A stretch of 64,000 bases of DNA from Roseburia sp. (GCA_023665185.1 JAMPEL010000007.1:20995-84994), one strand, 5' to 3'. Counted from the first letter of the stretch, positions 15,617-25,496 are shown. Notes: generated by a model not told the origin, from the sequence alone. Translations and numbers: made by a program.

Positions 15617-16186
15617 ATGAGACATTTACTATCCTTTCTTATCATAATATTGGTTTGTTCCCAGCTTTGTCATTGTACAAATGCGGACGAGCAAAAGAAA
15701 ACAGCCAAAATGGCATTGAAGAGGGATATATCCTCAATGCTTGTCTATGACAGCATTACATCCATTACATCCTCGGAAATCATTCATGACAGCATTGACA
15801 CCGCTTTCGCCCTGACCACCGAAGGAGAAAAGATGTATCCGGACGACCCTCAGTTTCCTATGGTGAAAGCAATGATATACCGCTACAGAAAGATGGACGA
15901 CTCGGCGGCTATTGCTTTTGCGCATTCATACAGGCTGTACGACTCATTGGAAAGCAGAAGCCCACATATCTGCCATTCGCTCAACAAGGCTGTATGCGCC
16001 CTGTTTATAAACGGAAGAGTCGCGTATAACAAAGAACTTGATGAGATCGTGAGCAATGACTCGTACAAGCAGAACATTCCGCACGTGGAAGAGTATGTGG
16101 CAATGTTCCGGCTGTTGCAAAAGGAAGATGTAGACAGGGCTTTCTTCCAGACAAGAAGCTGGTATTATCTGAACGACACTTTCTGA
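15617..16186 (+). CDS. TPR-like lipoprotein (189 aa)
   Basis: The N-terminus (MRHLLSFLIIILVCSQLCHC) is a signal peptide with a Cys-rich end, likely a lipoprotein with an imperfect lipobox. The rest parallels the previous protein: EGEKMYPDDPQFPMVKAMIYRYRKMDDSAAIAFAHSYRLYDSL resembles one or two TPR units, followed by YNKELDEI. The pair probably arose by duplication and is co-transcribed. Function unknown. Confidence 0.55.
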   Translation: MRHLLSFLIIILVCSQLCHCTNADEQKKTAKMALKRDISSMLVYDSITSITSSEIIHDSIDTAFALTTEGEKMYPDDPQFPMVKAMIYRYRKMDDSAAIAFAHSYRLYDSLESRSPHICHSLNKAVCALFINGRVAYNKELDEIVSNDSYKQNIPHVEEYVAMFRLLQKEDVDRAFFQTRSWYYLNDTF

Positions 16187-16281
16187 GAACCTGTCTCCAA
16201 GCACACACATCCACACCTGACATTCACAGAGGAAAAGTGCAGGATAAAAAGGCAAATGGATTATATGACAGCAAAATTTAC

Positions 16282-16289
16282 TATATTTG
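16282..16289 (+). promoter_or_regulatory. -7 box of the propeller/AraC regulator
   Basis: TATATTTG lies 28 nt upstream of the ATG at 16317. It overlaps the TTG that would give a 10-residue longer protein, so the ATG is the better start. Confidence 0.5.
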
Positions 16290-16316
16290 TCGAGAAATAA
16301 GACAAGCAAGCAAACT

Positions 16317-19208
16317 ATGCTACGATATAAACACATTTATCTTATTGCATTCCTTCTTCTGACAATGCTCATTCCGATGCCCGACAACAGTGCCGGAACA
16401 TGTCATGGAAGAAACCGTATGCCATCAGCTTTCCCCAAGCAGTATATATTCGGCATCAAGGAATTGCCTAACCAGAGATTGCTTCCTGTAGCAAACATAC
16501 ACCGCATTCTGCAAGATTCCGAAGGATATATGTGGTATGCAACGGAAGGGGGCGGACTGTGCCGTGACGATGGTTACAGAATTGAAGTGTTCCGGTCGGA
16601 CCGACACACCCCGTCATTGCTTGCAAACAATGACATCACTTGTATGACGGAAGACAAATACGGGAGGATATGGTTTGGGACAAAAGAAGGCACGTATATA
16701 CTTGACAAGAAAGATTATACAATAAACAGAATTGAAGGCAACGAACTGCACGACGCATGGACGGGATGTATGTTTACAAGCTCCGACAGTGCGATATGGA
16801 TTGGAAGTGGAACAAACATTTACCGATATACACCTGATGGAAATACATTTGAAGTGTTCCGCTCTGAATGGAATGGCAAAGCTGTAAATGTCACAAACTT
16901 CACGGAGACATCCGCCACGGGAGTGATTGCTGTGCAAAGTACGGGAGGTATCGTGCGTTTCGACACCACAAGACGAAAGTTTGTGACTATGGAGTGGGAT
17001 TCCAAACTCAGACCGAATTTTATAGTTCCTGACACCCGACATGGAGGTATGTGGATTGCCACATGGGGGCAAGGTATTGTCAAATACAAACTTACCCCTA
17101 AAGGTCATGGTGTAATTATCAGGCAACCCTGCACTGTAGGCAGTGAAGGAGAAGGAAACTTTCGCAGTCAGGTTCTCAATATTCTGTACGACAAGCCGAG
17201 AAATATATTGTGGGCTGCCGCAATGGACAATCTCTACGCATACGAAGTGAAAGGAGACAGTCTTGCCGCCATAGACACAAGAATGTTTCTACCCGAAAGG
17301 AAAAAGATTCTTGATAATATAGTCTCTGACCGTTTCGGAAACATTTGGGTTCCGGGATTTTCCCCACACACATTCATTGTATATCAGGAAAACAACCGTA
17401 TGCGCCGCGATGAGGTCAGGACCATGCCCGACTCCATCGGCTACAGGGTTATGGTGGACAGGATTGTGCGCGAAAATCTCCGCTATTATTGGATTTGGCA
17501 AGGACGCACCCAGCTTTCTTTGTACGACTCATATACAGGAAAGGTGTTTTTTACCCGAACAAGCGCCTCCCCCGCCCCTTTGGCTTTCGGAAAATGTATG
17601 GAGAAAAAAAGTGCGGATAAAGGTATTTGGACTTGCAACGGGACACAAATCTTTCATGTATGGAATGAGGGAGAAAGCATTGTATGGGAAGAAGAACAGA
17701 ATGCCAATACCGGGCAAAGAGTAAACACGCTGTACGACAAAGGCGGGCAAACATTATACATCGGAACTGTCAATGCGGTGTTCCGCTATGATTATGCCAA
17801 CATGAAACTGGCAAAGATAGCGGACAACGTAGGATGCGTCAATGAAATATCCTGCGACGGAAATGGTTCTGTCTATTTTATTGCCGACAATGCCGGACTG
17901 TGCAGATTCGACCAAAAACAACATACACTCCAAAGAATAGATACTCCCAGAAATCATAATGTCGCAACCTTCACCTCCCTCACTATCGCACCTGACGGAA
18001 ATGTGTGGACAGCCACATCCGAAGGAAATGTATTCTTTCTGCCTAAAGGAAAGCTGCAACTTATTGAAGACGAATGGGCAGGAAACAGTAACGGTGACGG
18101 AATAAAGAACATCGTATCAGACAAGTACGGCAATATATGGATTCTATCAGACAAATATCTGCGCGAATACTCTCCGAAAACAGGCGGCATACAGACCATC
18201 AACAGTTCCGATGCACACATTGACATGGATTATTTCCATACAATCCGTCTTGAAAACGACAGCATTTGTCTTGGGGGAATAGGTGCTTTCTGCATGATTG
18301 CCACTGTCGGACAAGACTGTCAGTTGCCGCATATCCCCCAAATAAAAGTGGCAGGAATCAAAAGCAATGGAACAATGCGGATGGTCGGACTCCACACACA
18401 ACAAATAGAAGTTCCTCATAACTATAATGAAGTGGAACTGTATATATCTACTTTTGACTTTCTTCATGCCGACAGCATCCAATTCGCATACCGGACAGGG
18501 GCGGAAAAAGTATGGACATCGCTGCCTTCCGGCAGTAACCGAATCGTGTTGCACAACCTTCCTTATGGAAAATGTAAAATAGAAATCAACGCGACAGACA
18601 GGAACAGGAATAAAACGGGAAAGACTGAGTTTATCATCATCTACCGACTGAAGCCGTGGTATGCGACATGGCAGGCATATACCATATATATTTTCTTGCT
18701 TGCCGCAGTTGCCTCACTCTGTCTGTATAAGCGGAACAAAAGGCGAAAAAAGCAGGAAGAAAGCTCTCCTGATGCAGCGTCAGAAGAAAAGAAGACGCAG
18801 GAATACGACAAAACGCAAAAGGACGATGACAGAAAGGAAGTGCCCCACATATCCAAGCAAGACGAGGAGTTTATCCTACGCGCCACTGCTATTGTTGAAC
18901 AAAACATTGACAATACGGAATATAGTGTGGAACAATTCAGCTCAGACCTCTGTATGAGTCGCATGAACCTTTACCGCAAGCTCCAGAATCTTACAGGACA
19001 AAAACCTTCCGAATTCATACGAAAAATACGCTTGGAAAAAGCTGCATATATATTACTATCAGAGGAGTGCTCTGTTGCGGAGCTTGTAGACCGTATAGGA
19101 TTCGGAACACCTCGCTATTTCAGCAAATGCTTTAAAGAGACCTACGGCATGTCGCCTTCGCAATACAGACAGCAACAAACCTCAAAAGAAGACAACTATA
19201 CAAACTAA
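16317..19208 (+). CDS. Membrane-spanning beta-propeller/AraC one-component regulator
   Basis: The product has 963 residues. A signal segment is followed by a long periplasmic region with two-component-regulator propeller repeats (ILQDSEGYMWYATEGGGL; MTEDKYGRIWFGTKEG; IVSDRFGNIWVPGF; IVSDKYGNIWILSD), then a Y_Y_Y-type domain (NYNEVELYISTFDF...) and one membrane helix near residue 790. The cytoplasmic part has a charged linker and a C-terminal AraC-type double helix-turn-helix (about 855-955; LCMSRMNLYRKLQNLTGQKPSEFIRKIRL ... IGFGTPRYFSKCFKETYGMSPSQYR). The histidine kinase, ATPase and receiver domains of ordinary Bacteroidota hybrid two-component proteins are absent, so the signal must pass directly through the membrane. 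It is adjacent to the effector island and may control it; it ends 7 nt before prmC. Confidence 0.85.
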   Translation: MLRYKHIYLIAFLLLTMLIPMPDNSAGTCHGRNRMPSAFPKQYIFGIKELPNQRLLPVANIHRILQDSEGYMWYATEGGGLCRDDGYRIEVFRSDRHTPSLLANNDITCMTEDKYGRIWFGTKEGTYILDKKDYTINRIEGNELHDAWTGCMFTSSDSAIWIGSGTNIYRYTPDGNTFEVFRSEWNGKAVNVTNFTETSATGVIAVQSTGGIVRFDTTRRKFVTMEWDSKLRPNFIVPDTRHGGMWIATWGQGIVKYKLTPKGHGVIIRQPCTVGSEGEGNFRSQVLNILYDKPRNILWAAAMDNLYAYEVKGDSLAAIDTRMFLPERKKILDNIVSDRFGNIWVPGFSPHTFIVYQENNRMRRDEVRTMPDSIGYRVMVDRIVRENLRYYWIWQGRTQLSLYDSYTGKVFFTRTSASPAPLAFGKCMEKKSADKGIWTCNGTQIFHVWNEGESIVWEEEQNANTGQRVNTLYDKGGQTLYIGTVNAVFRYDYANMKLAKIADNVGCVNEISCDGNGSVYFIADNAGLCRFDQKQHTLQRIDTPRNHNVATFTSLTIAPDGNVWTATSEGNVFFLPKGKLQLIEDEWAGNSNGDGIKNIVSDKYGNIWILSDKYLREYSPKTGGIQTINSSDAHIDMDYFHTIRLENDSICLGGIGAFCMIATVGQDCQLPHIPQIKVAGIKSNGTMRMVGLHTQQIEVPHNYNEVELYISTFDFLHADSIQFAYRTGAEKVWTSLPSGSNRIVLHNLPYGKCKIEINATDRNRNKTGKTEFIIIYRLKPWYATWQAYTIYIFLLAAVASLCLYKRNKRRKKQEESSPDAASEEKKTQEYDKTQKDDDRKEVPHISKQDEEFILRATAIVEQNIDNTEYSVEQFSSDLCMSRMNLYRKLQNLTGQKPSEFIRKIRLEKAAYILLSEECSVAELVDRIGFGTPRYFSKCFKETYGMSPSQYRQQQTSKEDNYTN

Positions 19209-19215
19209 ATTGTGC

Positions 19216-20085
19216 ATGAGAATCTACAGAACATTGAAAAAGAATCTCACCGACATATACGGCGAGAATGAGGCATCTGCAATATGCTTCTTATTGCTGG
19301 AAAAACATTGCGGACTTGCCATGACAGACGTCATTATGGACAAGGACGAACACTTGGACAGCAAAACTATTGCCGAGTTAGAAGAGATAGCAGAGCGCAT
19401 TGCCCACGGTGAGCCGGTACAATATGTTCTTGGTACGGCAGATTTTCATGGGCATGTTTTCAATGTAGCGCCCGGAGTACTTATTCCGCGTCCGGAGACA
19501 GAGGAATTGGTTGAATGGATATGCCAAGACTATTCAGATACGGCACGCAGAAAACCTCTCCACATTCTCGATATTGGCACAGGAAGCGGCTGCATAGCCA
19601 TATCTTTGGCTTGCGCACTGAACGGCTCTAAAGTAGAGGCATGGGACATATCTGAGCAAGCCCTCCACATTGCGGAACGGAATGCACACGCAATCGGTGC
19701 CGATGTCACATTTCAAAAGAACAACATACTCGCTCCATTTCCTGACACAATGCAAAAACCGTCTTTTTCCATCATCGTAAGCAATCCGCCATATATTTGC
19801 GAGGAAGAGCGTACTGATATGGAAAGAAACGTACTGGAGTATGAACCGGAGCAGGCTTTGTTTGTACCCGACAATGACCCCTTATTATTTTACAGAGCAA
19901 TTATCAGCAAAGCCACAAAACTGCTTCATGCTGACGGGACTTTATATTTTGAGATAAACCGCAGATTCAGCCAAGAAATTGCAAAGCTGATGCACATATC
20001 CGGATTTACCGATATTGAAATCAGACGGGACTTCATGGACAACGAGCGCATGATAAAAGGCACTTTCAAGAAAGGAGAAGAATAA
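19216..20085 (+). CDS. prmC: Peptide chain release factor N5-glutamine methyltransferase
   Basis: The product (289 residues from the ATG at 19216; a TTG at 19210 is less likely) methylates the Gln of the GGQ motif in release factors, improving translation termination. It has the PrmC N-terminal helical domain, VLGTADFHGHVFNVAPGVLIPRPETEELVEW, SAM motif I ILDIGTGSGCIAI and the catalytic NPPY (SNPPYI). Stop and next start (recX at 20086) are directly adjacent, indicating an operon with recX and comF. Confidence 0.93.
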   Translation: MRIYRTLKKNLTDIYGENEASAICFLLLEKHCGLAMTDVIMDKDEHLDSKTIAELEEIAERIAHGEPVQYVLGTADFHGHVFNVAPGVLIPRPETEELVEWICQDYSDTARRKPLHILDIGTGSGCIAISLACALNGSKVEAWDISEQALHIAERNAHAIGADVTFQKNNILAPFPDTMQKPSFSIIVSNPPYICEEERTDMERNVLEYEPEQALFVPDNDPLLFYRAIISKATKLLHADGTLYFEINRRFSQEIAKLMHISGFTDIEIRRDFMDNERMIKGTFKKGEE

Positions 20086-20562
20086 ATGGAAAGCAAAAAG
20101 AAAATATTATCAGAACAGGAAGCCTACATGAAGTTGTCCACTCTTTGCGCCACAGCAGAATATTGCCGCGCAGACATGAGAAAAAAGATGGAGAAATGGG
20201 AGCTTCCAGAAAATGCCGAGACGCACATTCTGGCACGTCTTACAGAAGAAAAATACATTGACGAGAGCCGTTATACCCATGCTTTTGTCCGCGACAAGTT
20301 CCGCTACAACCATTGGGGAATGACACGTATAGAGCGCGAGTTGCGCATGAAAGGAATAGACCCATACCTGATAGAGGATGCCAAAGCTGAGATTGAAGAT
20401 GAAGAATATATCTCTGCTCTGCGCAAGATTATCGAGTCCAAAAGAAAAAGCGTCAAGGGAAAATCGGAATACGAAATCAGAAACAAGCTGATAAGGTTTG
20501 CCTTGTCAAGAGGTTTCGACATGGGAAACATTATGAAAGTAATAGACTGTGAGTATGAATAA
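20086..20562 (+). CDS. recX: Regulatory protein RecX
   Basis: The product has 158 residues with the RecX three-helix repeat pattern: CATAEYCRADMRKKMEKWEL, ILARLTEEKYIDESRYTHAFVRDKFRYNHWG and IERELRMKGI. RecX binds RecA filaments and modulates recombination. It starts immediately after the prmC stop. Length is normal for the family. Confidence 0.88.
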   Translation: MESKKKILSEQEAYMKLSTLCATAEYCRADMRKKMEKWELPENAETHILARLTEEKYIDESRYTHAFVRDKFRYNHWGMTRIERELRMKGIDPYLIEDAKAEIEDEEYISALRKIIESKRKSVKGKSEYEIRNKLIRFALSRGFDMGNIMKVIDCEYE

Positions 20563-20573
20563 CTGTAAAGAGC

Positions 20574-21302
20574 ATGAATATATTCCACAATATCCTTGAT
20601 TTCATTTTTCCGCGGCAATGCCATATGTGCGGATGCAGACTTTCCGTGACGGAAAAACACCTGTGCATTCCCTGTCTGCGGATGCTTCCACGTACAAACT
20701 ACCACCTGTTCAAGCACAGTCCTGCGGAAATGGAATTTTGGGGACAAATGCCTGTCGAACGCGCCACAGCCTTCATACACTATGACGGTATGCGCACCAG
20801 ACATATCATCCATCACATAAAATACCACCACGCACCGGAAATAGGTTTGTACCTGTCCGAAGTCTTTGCTGAAGAAATAAAGGAGTCTGGTTTCTTCAAC
20901 AACATAGACTGTATTGTTCCTGTCCCTTTATCATGGCAAAGACAATGGGTGCGTGGATATAATCAAAGCGAATGGATAGCCAAAGGCATCAGCAACAGAA
21001 CCGGGATTCCGGTACTGAAGAATATTGTCAGAAGAGTGGTGAACAATCCTACACAGACAAACCTCACGCATAACGAGCGATGGGAAAATGTACAAAATAT
21101 TTTCCGGCTGGCCAACCCATCCAAGATTCACGGCAAGCACATCCTGCTCGTGGATGACGTGATGACGACTGGCGCCACCATCAAAGCCTGCGCAAAAGAA
21201 CTCGTCAAAGCCTCCGATATAAGAATTTCTGTCGCTACACTTTGCATTGCCGGACACAACGGGATAACTGCCGACACAGATGATGAAGACCTGCTGCCAT
21301 AA
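20574..21302 (+). CDS. comF: ComF-family phosphoribosyltransferase-like protein
   Basis: The product has 242 residues. An N-terminal zinc-ribbon-like CHMCGCRL...CIPCLRML precedes a type I phosphoribosyltransferase domain with IVPVPLSWQRQWVRGYNQSEWIA and the PRPP loop ILLVDDVMTTGATIKAC. ComF/GntX proteins are linked to DNA uptake or nucleotide handling. The last 68 bp overlap the 3' end of the convergent acyltransferase gene. Confidence 0.85.
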   Translation: MNIFHNILDFIFPRQCHMCGCRLSVTEKHLCIPCLRMLPRTNYHLFKHSPAEMEFWGQMPVERATAFIHYDGMRTRHIIHHIKYHHAPEIGLYLSEVFAEEIKESGFFNNIDCIVPVPLSWQRQWVRGYNQSEWIAKGISNRTGIPVLKNIVRRVVNNPTQTNLTHNERWENVQNIFRLANPSKIHGKHILLVDDVMTTGATIKACAKELVKASDIRISVATLCIAGHNGITADTDDEDLLP

Positions 21303-22275
21303 GCACAATGAACGACAATGCACCGACAAACCACACAGAAGAGCCTGAAAATCCGATACAAGCACCTATTTGCAGAACCGGGAATCTAAGCAAATAAAAC
21401 TCATACGTAATATCTTTCCATCTGAACGATTTGATATAAGGTTCCGCCTTATAAGCAAAAACTATGACCAATACACTCAGTGTCAGCGGACTGAGGTAAT
21501 ACATCTCATATACTGTATATGACAACAAAAACAAGGCACAAGACACAGGAAACAGCCATTTCACATTTCGGGAAAACCAATTACGGTTCATTAGCATGAT
21601 GACAGGAAAGTAGAAAAACGCAAGCTCTCCTGGTATTTGGTGATTCAATGTATCATAGACAGCATTTCCTGTATGTTTGTAGAGCATGTCCGTCGCAATA
21701 TAATAAATCATGGATATGGTTACAATCGCCACAAGTGTCGTGTTCTTCCCAAAACGTCTCATCAGGAAATACACAACCGGCACTGAGACATAAAACGCAA
21801 TCTCCACCTTCATTGTCCACAAAGAAGAATTGAGGAACGGCATCGCATTGTCTTCAAACACCCCGGGAAGCGTGGGCTGGAAATGGTTGAGGAAAAGAAG
21901 ATTGAAAAACAAATACCTCCATGTTTCCGGATGGGTCAGGAAACGACCGACCGGAAGTGTAGTAAGGGACAGTCCGACAAGAAAACAGAAAACCACCGCT
22001 ATCATATAAGCAGGAAGTATCCTCCACAGTCTTTTTACCGCAAATGTCCTGACATCGGGATTACGGACATAGCTGTTGAAGGTCAGGAACCCGCTGATTA
22101 TAAAGAAACCATTGACAAACACAATACCGTTACAAAGAAAGCGTTCCTGTCCTGTAGTAAAGCAAAAATGGTTGCAGAATATACAGAATGCGAACAAATA
22201 CCGCAAGAATGTGAAACAATTGTCCTGCGATATATGACAGGAAGACCAAGTCGGTGTCATGGCACGGCTCATCAT
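21235..22275 (-). CDS. Acyltransferase 3 family membrane protein
   Basis: The product has 346 residues and about ten hydrophobic segments typical of the acyltransferase 3 fold. Near the N-terminus FLRYLFAFCIFCNHFC carries the family's arginine and histidine, and GFFIISGFLTFNSY is a second conserved block. Such enzymes O-acylate surface polysaccharides or lipids in the inner membrane. The target is unknown. The gene converges on comF with a 68-bp overlap. Confidence 0.8.
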   Translation of the reverse strand: MMSRAMTPTWSSCHISQDNCFTFLRYLFAFCIFCNHFCFTTGQERFLCNGIVFVNGFFIISGFLTFNSYVRNPDVRTFAVKRLWRILPAYMIAVVFCFLVGLSLTTLPVGRFLTHPETWRYLFFNLLFLNHFQPTLPGVFEDNAMPFLNSSLWTMKVEIAFYVSVPVVYFLMRRFGKNTTLVAIVTISMIYYIATDMLYKHTGNAVYDTLNHQIPGELAFFYFPVIMLMNRNWFSRNVKWLFPVSCALFLLSYTVYEMYYLSPLTLSVLVIVFAYKAEPYIKSFRWKDITYEFYLLRFPVLQIGACIGFSGSSVWFVGALSFIVLMAAGLHHLCRQLSRCVRQCKV

Positions 22276-22308
22276 CTCTTATTTTTCTATCAACAATACA
22301 ACAAGCAA

Positions 22309-24612
22309 TTATCTTATTACCAGTATTTTGCTTGCCACTCCGTCATTTCCTTCCTCGTCAGTAGCAAGCACATAATACACTCCTGAACCGACACGTCGTC
22401 CCGATGATGTGGCGCAATTCCATGTATAGGCGCCACCCACTGACGTGCCCTCATGAACCAGTCGTCCGGCTGCATTCACAATCTTCACGTTACTGTTATA
22501 CATCAATCCCGTAATCGTCACGTTTCCCTGATACTCAGGACGCACCGGATTAGGGTACACTTTTACCACATCCTTATTGAAAGACTCTTCCGGGTCGGTA
22601 GCGTTGCCCATATATGAGACAAGCCCGTCGCCCGTGGCAATAAACACCTCACCCGTAGAACCGTTTATCGCTATTGAATAAATGTCGTCCGACACAAGCG
22701 GGCTGTTATCCACGGTAAAATGTTCCAGAATCTCCGTACCATCGGCACCTACAAGATATACTCCATTGCCGGATGTACCAATCCATTTGCGGTTACCTCC
22801 ATCGACGGCAATGCACTTGACAGGCACATCGCTCAAAAGATAGTCCGCCAGATTGGTTCCATCGTTACGGGGAACCTTCACCTGTGTCAGATAAAAATCC
22901 GAAGAGAACACATTTCCCGGATTGTAGCTGACAAACAGACCGACACTTGTCCCAAACCAAATGGCACCGTCAAGGTCCTCCGTAAGGCAATTGAACTCTG
23001 TCGGCTGATAATTCTTTCCATCCTGATTATTAAAGCTGTACACAAAACGACGGGTATCGTCCGCGTCATTGTCCAGCGTGCCGTTTATATCAAGCGCAAA
23101 CACTCCCGCCCTACCCACAGTACTTGTGGTGCGACGGCTGTTGAACCATATCAGTCCGCGACTGTCGAACAAATAATGGTCAAAGGTAGGATATTTGGCA
23201 ATCTCATTAAAATAGAGAGCCTTCCACGTTCCGTCCTTCTTCAATATTCTCACAATCGTGTCACATTCGTTGTTGAACATCCACAAGTTTCCTTCCTTAT
23301 CATATTCCAGACCTGTGGCGCGGACATACAGCCCAGGATTGGCATTATCGGGCAGGATGGATGTAAGAGGCGAGTTTGTGCAAGTATAATTGCCCACATA
23401 CTCATAGTTCCGGAACTCATAGATGCCGGAAGTGGCTGTACCCACAAAATGATGTTCCGAATCGTCAGGGTCTTGAACCACATCGGTCACCTTAGTATAA
23501 TAATTCGCCCCCACCGCTGCAATAACCGCGTCTTCCTCAAAAGCCGACCATGTATTGTTTTCGTATTTCATCACCGTACCTGTTCTGTTCACAGCTGGAT
23601 AGTTGAACGAGCCTCCGGCAATGAGCAGACGCTCATCGGGCATCATACGCAACTGATACGTATAGTTACGGACCGGACTGTCAGGAATCACGGAAGACAT
23701 CGTTTCCTCGAACTTGGTACCGTCAAATCTGAAACACTTCAGTCCGGAAGTGCCGCAAGCCGCCCAATATCCCCCGTTATAATAAGCGGCAGACAGAATG
23801 CCGGTATTTCCATACGAAGTAAGCCTGCCTTCCGCATCTATAACAGAAAATGAGGTGTCATTCGACAATAGCAGCATGTTGTTGGCAATGCTCCATCGGG
23901 TGAATTTCTCCCGCGTCAGGTTGTTTATCCGGAAGGTAGACTTGTCAGGCACCACATACACACCGGAACTTGTCACGGCATAAAACGTGCCGTTGAAATT
24001 GACCAGTTTCGGAATGCTGTAACTCTGAAGCTTTACCCAACTCGCGCGGTCAAGCAAATTCTGCCTCATATCGCCTTTATACACTCCGTCGCGCGCTGCC
24101 ACATACATGACATCCTCACTGATTCCTACACTGAACACATTGCTGTCGAAGGTGTAAAGATTACCAAACACCTTGCTCTCCGCATCAACCAGCACCACCC
24201 CACCGTTCATCGAGATGTAAAGCGTACCGTCATCCACCATGACATCATTGATGGTCTTGTCGCCAAAAGAAGCAGTCTTCAAATCCGACAGATTAAACAC
24301 ACTTCCGTCAGAAGCCATGAAATCAATATTTCCGTTCACATACACAATGACCAGCTCATTGGTCGCCTCACACAATGCTATGTCATAAATATTATTGTCA
24401 TTGAGCACCGTCGCCTTGTCATACGTTTCCACACTGGTATCTTCCGTATCATAACTGTACAGTCCTCCGTCGCAGAGCACAAATATGCGTCCGCCAATCT
24501 CAAGAGTCCGCTGCGCGTTATGGTATGCGGCATACACATTCCAGTCACCATATCCGGCAAAGGCACGAGTGCCCGCCAAGAAACAACATATCAGAAGAAA
24601 GTATTTTATCAT
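22309..24612 (-). CDS. porZ: PorZ-like T9SS protein with two-component propellers and sorting tail
   Basis: The product has 767 residues with a signal peptide (IKYFLLICCFLAGTRAFA) followed by GDWNVYAAYHNAQRTLEIGGRIFVL. This opening, the length and the two beta-propeller regions (repeats such as LTEDLDGAIWFGTSVGLF and AVDGGNRKWIGTSGNGVY) match PorZ of Porphyromonas gingivalis. The last 80 residues (VYPNPVRPEYQGNVTITGL to the end) are a T9SS C-terminal domain. PorZ is part of the surface attachment complex that processes T9SS cargo. Its presence implies a functional type IX system in this genome. A generic propeller-T9SS cargo protein is the alternative. Confidence 0.82.
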   Translation of the reverse strand: MIKYFLLICCFLAGTRAFAGYGDWNVYAAYHNAQRTLEIGGRIFVLCDGGLYSYDTEDTSVETYDKATVLNDNNIYDIALCEATNELVIVYVNGNIDFMASDGSVFNLSDLKTASFGDKTINDVMVDDGTLYISMNGGVVLVDAESKVFGNLYTFDSNVFSVGISEDVMYVAARDGVYKGDMRQNLLDRASWVKLQSYSIPKLVNFNGTFYAVTSSGVYVVPDKSTFRINNLTREKFTRWSIANNMLLLSNDTSFSVIDAEGRLTSYGNTGILSAAYYNGGYWAACGTSGLKCFRFDGTKFEETMSSVIPDSPVRNYTYQLRMMPDERLLIAGGSFNYPAVNRTGTVMKYENNTWSAFEEDAVIAAVGANYYTKVTDVVQDPDDSEHHFVGTATSGIYEFRNYEYVGNYTCTNSPLTSILPDNANPGLYVRATGLEYDKEGNLWMFNNECDTIVRILKKDGTWKALYFNEIAKYPTFDHYLFDSRGLIWFNSRRTTSTVGRAGVFALDINGTLDNDADDTRRFVYSFNNQDGKNYQPTEFNCLTEDLDGAIWFGTSVGLFVSYNPGNVFSSDFYLTQVKVPRNDGTNLADYLLSDVPVKCIAVDGGNRKWIGTSGNGVYLVGADGTEILEHFTVDNSPLVSDDIYSIAINGSTGEVFIATGDGLVSYMGNATDPEESFNKDVVKVYPNPVRPEYQGNVTITGLMYNSNVKIVNAAGRLVHEGTSVGGAYTWNCATSSGRRVGSGVYYVLATDEEGNDGVASKILVIR

Positions 24613-24684
24613 TTTCTTTATAGATAAATAGGCCGGTTACATCTCACGGAAGAGTCCCGCCGTGATTTTACATGTTATATGCCA

Positions 24685-24692
24685 CAAAGTTA
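24685..24692 (-). promoter_or_regulatory. -7 box of porZ
   Basis: On the minus strand this reads TAACTTTG, about 73 nt upstream of the porZ start. Confidence 0.5.
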
Positions 24693-24811
24693 CTATTATT
24701 ATCCAATAGCAAAAACGATTTTACATTTCTTTTGGTATTGGGGAATGGTTTCGAGTCCAATAAATTCAGGACAACAAGTTGAGAGGAAACCGTATAACCA
24801 TCGTTATACAG

Positions 24812-24856
24812 GAACAGGCTCCCTTGTCGCTTGCGACAAGGGAGCCTGTTCTTTTA
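24812..24856 (-). terminator. Strong hairpin downstream of the DUF805 gene
   Basis: GAACAGGCTCCCTTGTCGC and its exact complement form a 19-bp stem with a TT tip. On the plus strand it is followed by TTTTATG. It lies between the DUF805 gene end and the porZ promoter, so it probably stops minus-strand transcription into porZ. Confidence 0.7.
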
Positions 24857-24916
24857 TGCCCGCATTACGCATAGCGGACAGGACATATCATGTTTACAGC
24901 CGCATCCGGCAGCCCG

Positions 24917-25423
24917 TCAGTTTGCTTGAATCGTGTCCTCTTCCTGCGTGATGTACTTTACAGAAGGGCCGTACTCGTTGGTCTCAGGTTTTGAGTCGAT
25001 ACACATAAGCACTATCATCGCGATGGAAACAAGCCAATTGATGAAAGGTATGATTGACAGCAACATGAGAAAGGCATAATACCCGCTCAAACCTATATCA
25101 TGGAGCCGGCGCACAATAATGGCGATGCCGGGCAGAAAGCAGGCAAGCCCGTACAGCATGTAGACAAATATCAATACAAGTCCGCCCACACCGATTGCGC
25201 CAAACAGCATCTCCGGATGTTCCATTATCCTCGGATTCGTCACGAAAGTATAAATCAATATTCCGTAGCAAATGTCAAAAGGAATGTAAACAATAAGGTT
25301 GAACAAACAGTACTTCCAACATTCGGCACGCCGTGAACGGCCGTCAAAGTTCACATAGTTCTTGAAGAATAATTTCACGCACTCCATCATCGAGGGTGCT
25401 TTCTTGATTTCTGTAATAATCAT
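24917..25423 (-). CDS. DUF805 membrane protein
   Basis: The product has 168 residues and four hydrophobic segments. FFKNYVNFDGRSRRAECWKYCLFN is the DUF805 start (FxxxxxFxGRxxRxEFW), and PGIAIIVRRLHDIGLSGYY is the second conserved block. It is an inner membrane protein of unknown function. Confidence 0.88.
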   Translation of the reverse strand: MIITEIKKAPSMMECVKLFFKNYVNFDGRSRRAECWKYCLFNLIVYIPFDICYGILIYTFVTNPRIMEHPEMLFGAIGVGGLVLIFVYMLYGLACFLPGIAIIVRRLHDIGLSGYYAFLMLLSIIPFINWLVSIAMIVLMCIDSKPETNEYGPSVKYITQEEDTIQAN

Positions 25424-25465
25424 AGCTATACAGTTTTATCGTTGGACATTAACTTTTATCAATGA

Positions 25466-25496
25466 CAAATGTAGCATTTTTGAATATGACAACCAA
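25466..25496 (-). promoter_or_regulatory. Promoter of the DUF805 gene
   Basis: On the minus strand TTG (25496-25494) and TACATTTG (25473-25466) are 20 nt apart, 43 nt upstream of the start codon. Confidence 0.65.

Noticed and set aside
16287..16316. TTG start ten codons upstream for the propeller/AraC regulator
   Set aside because: It overlaps the predicted -7 box; the ATG at 16317 is directly followed by the signal segment.
22720..23853. 377-codon plus-strand frame inside porZ
   Set aside because: Antisense shadow of a clear PorZ-like gene; no start context or homology.
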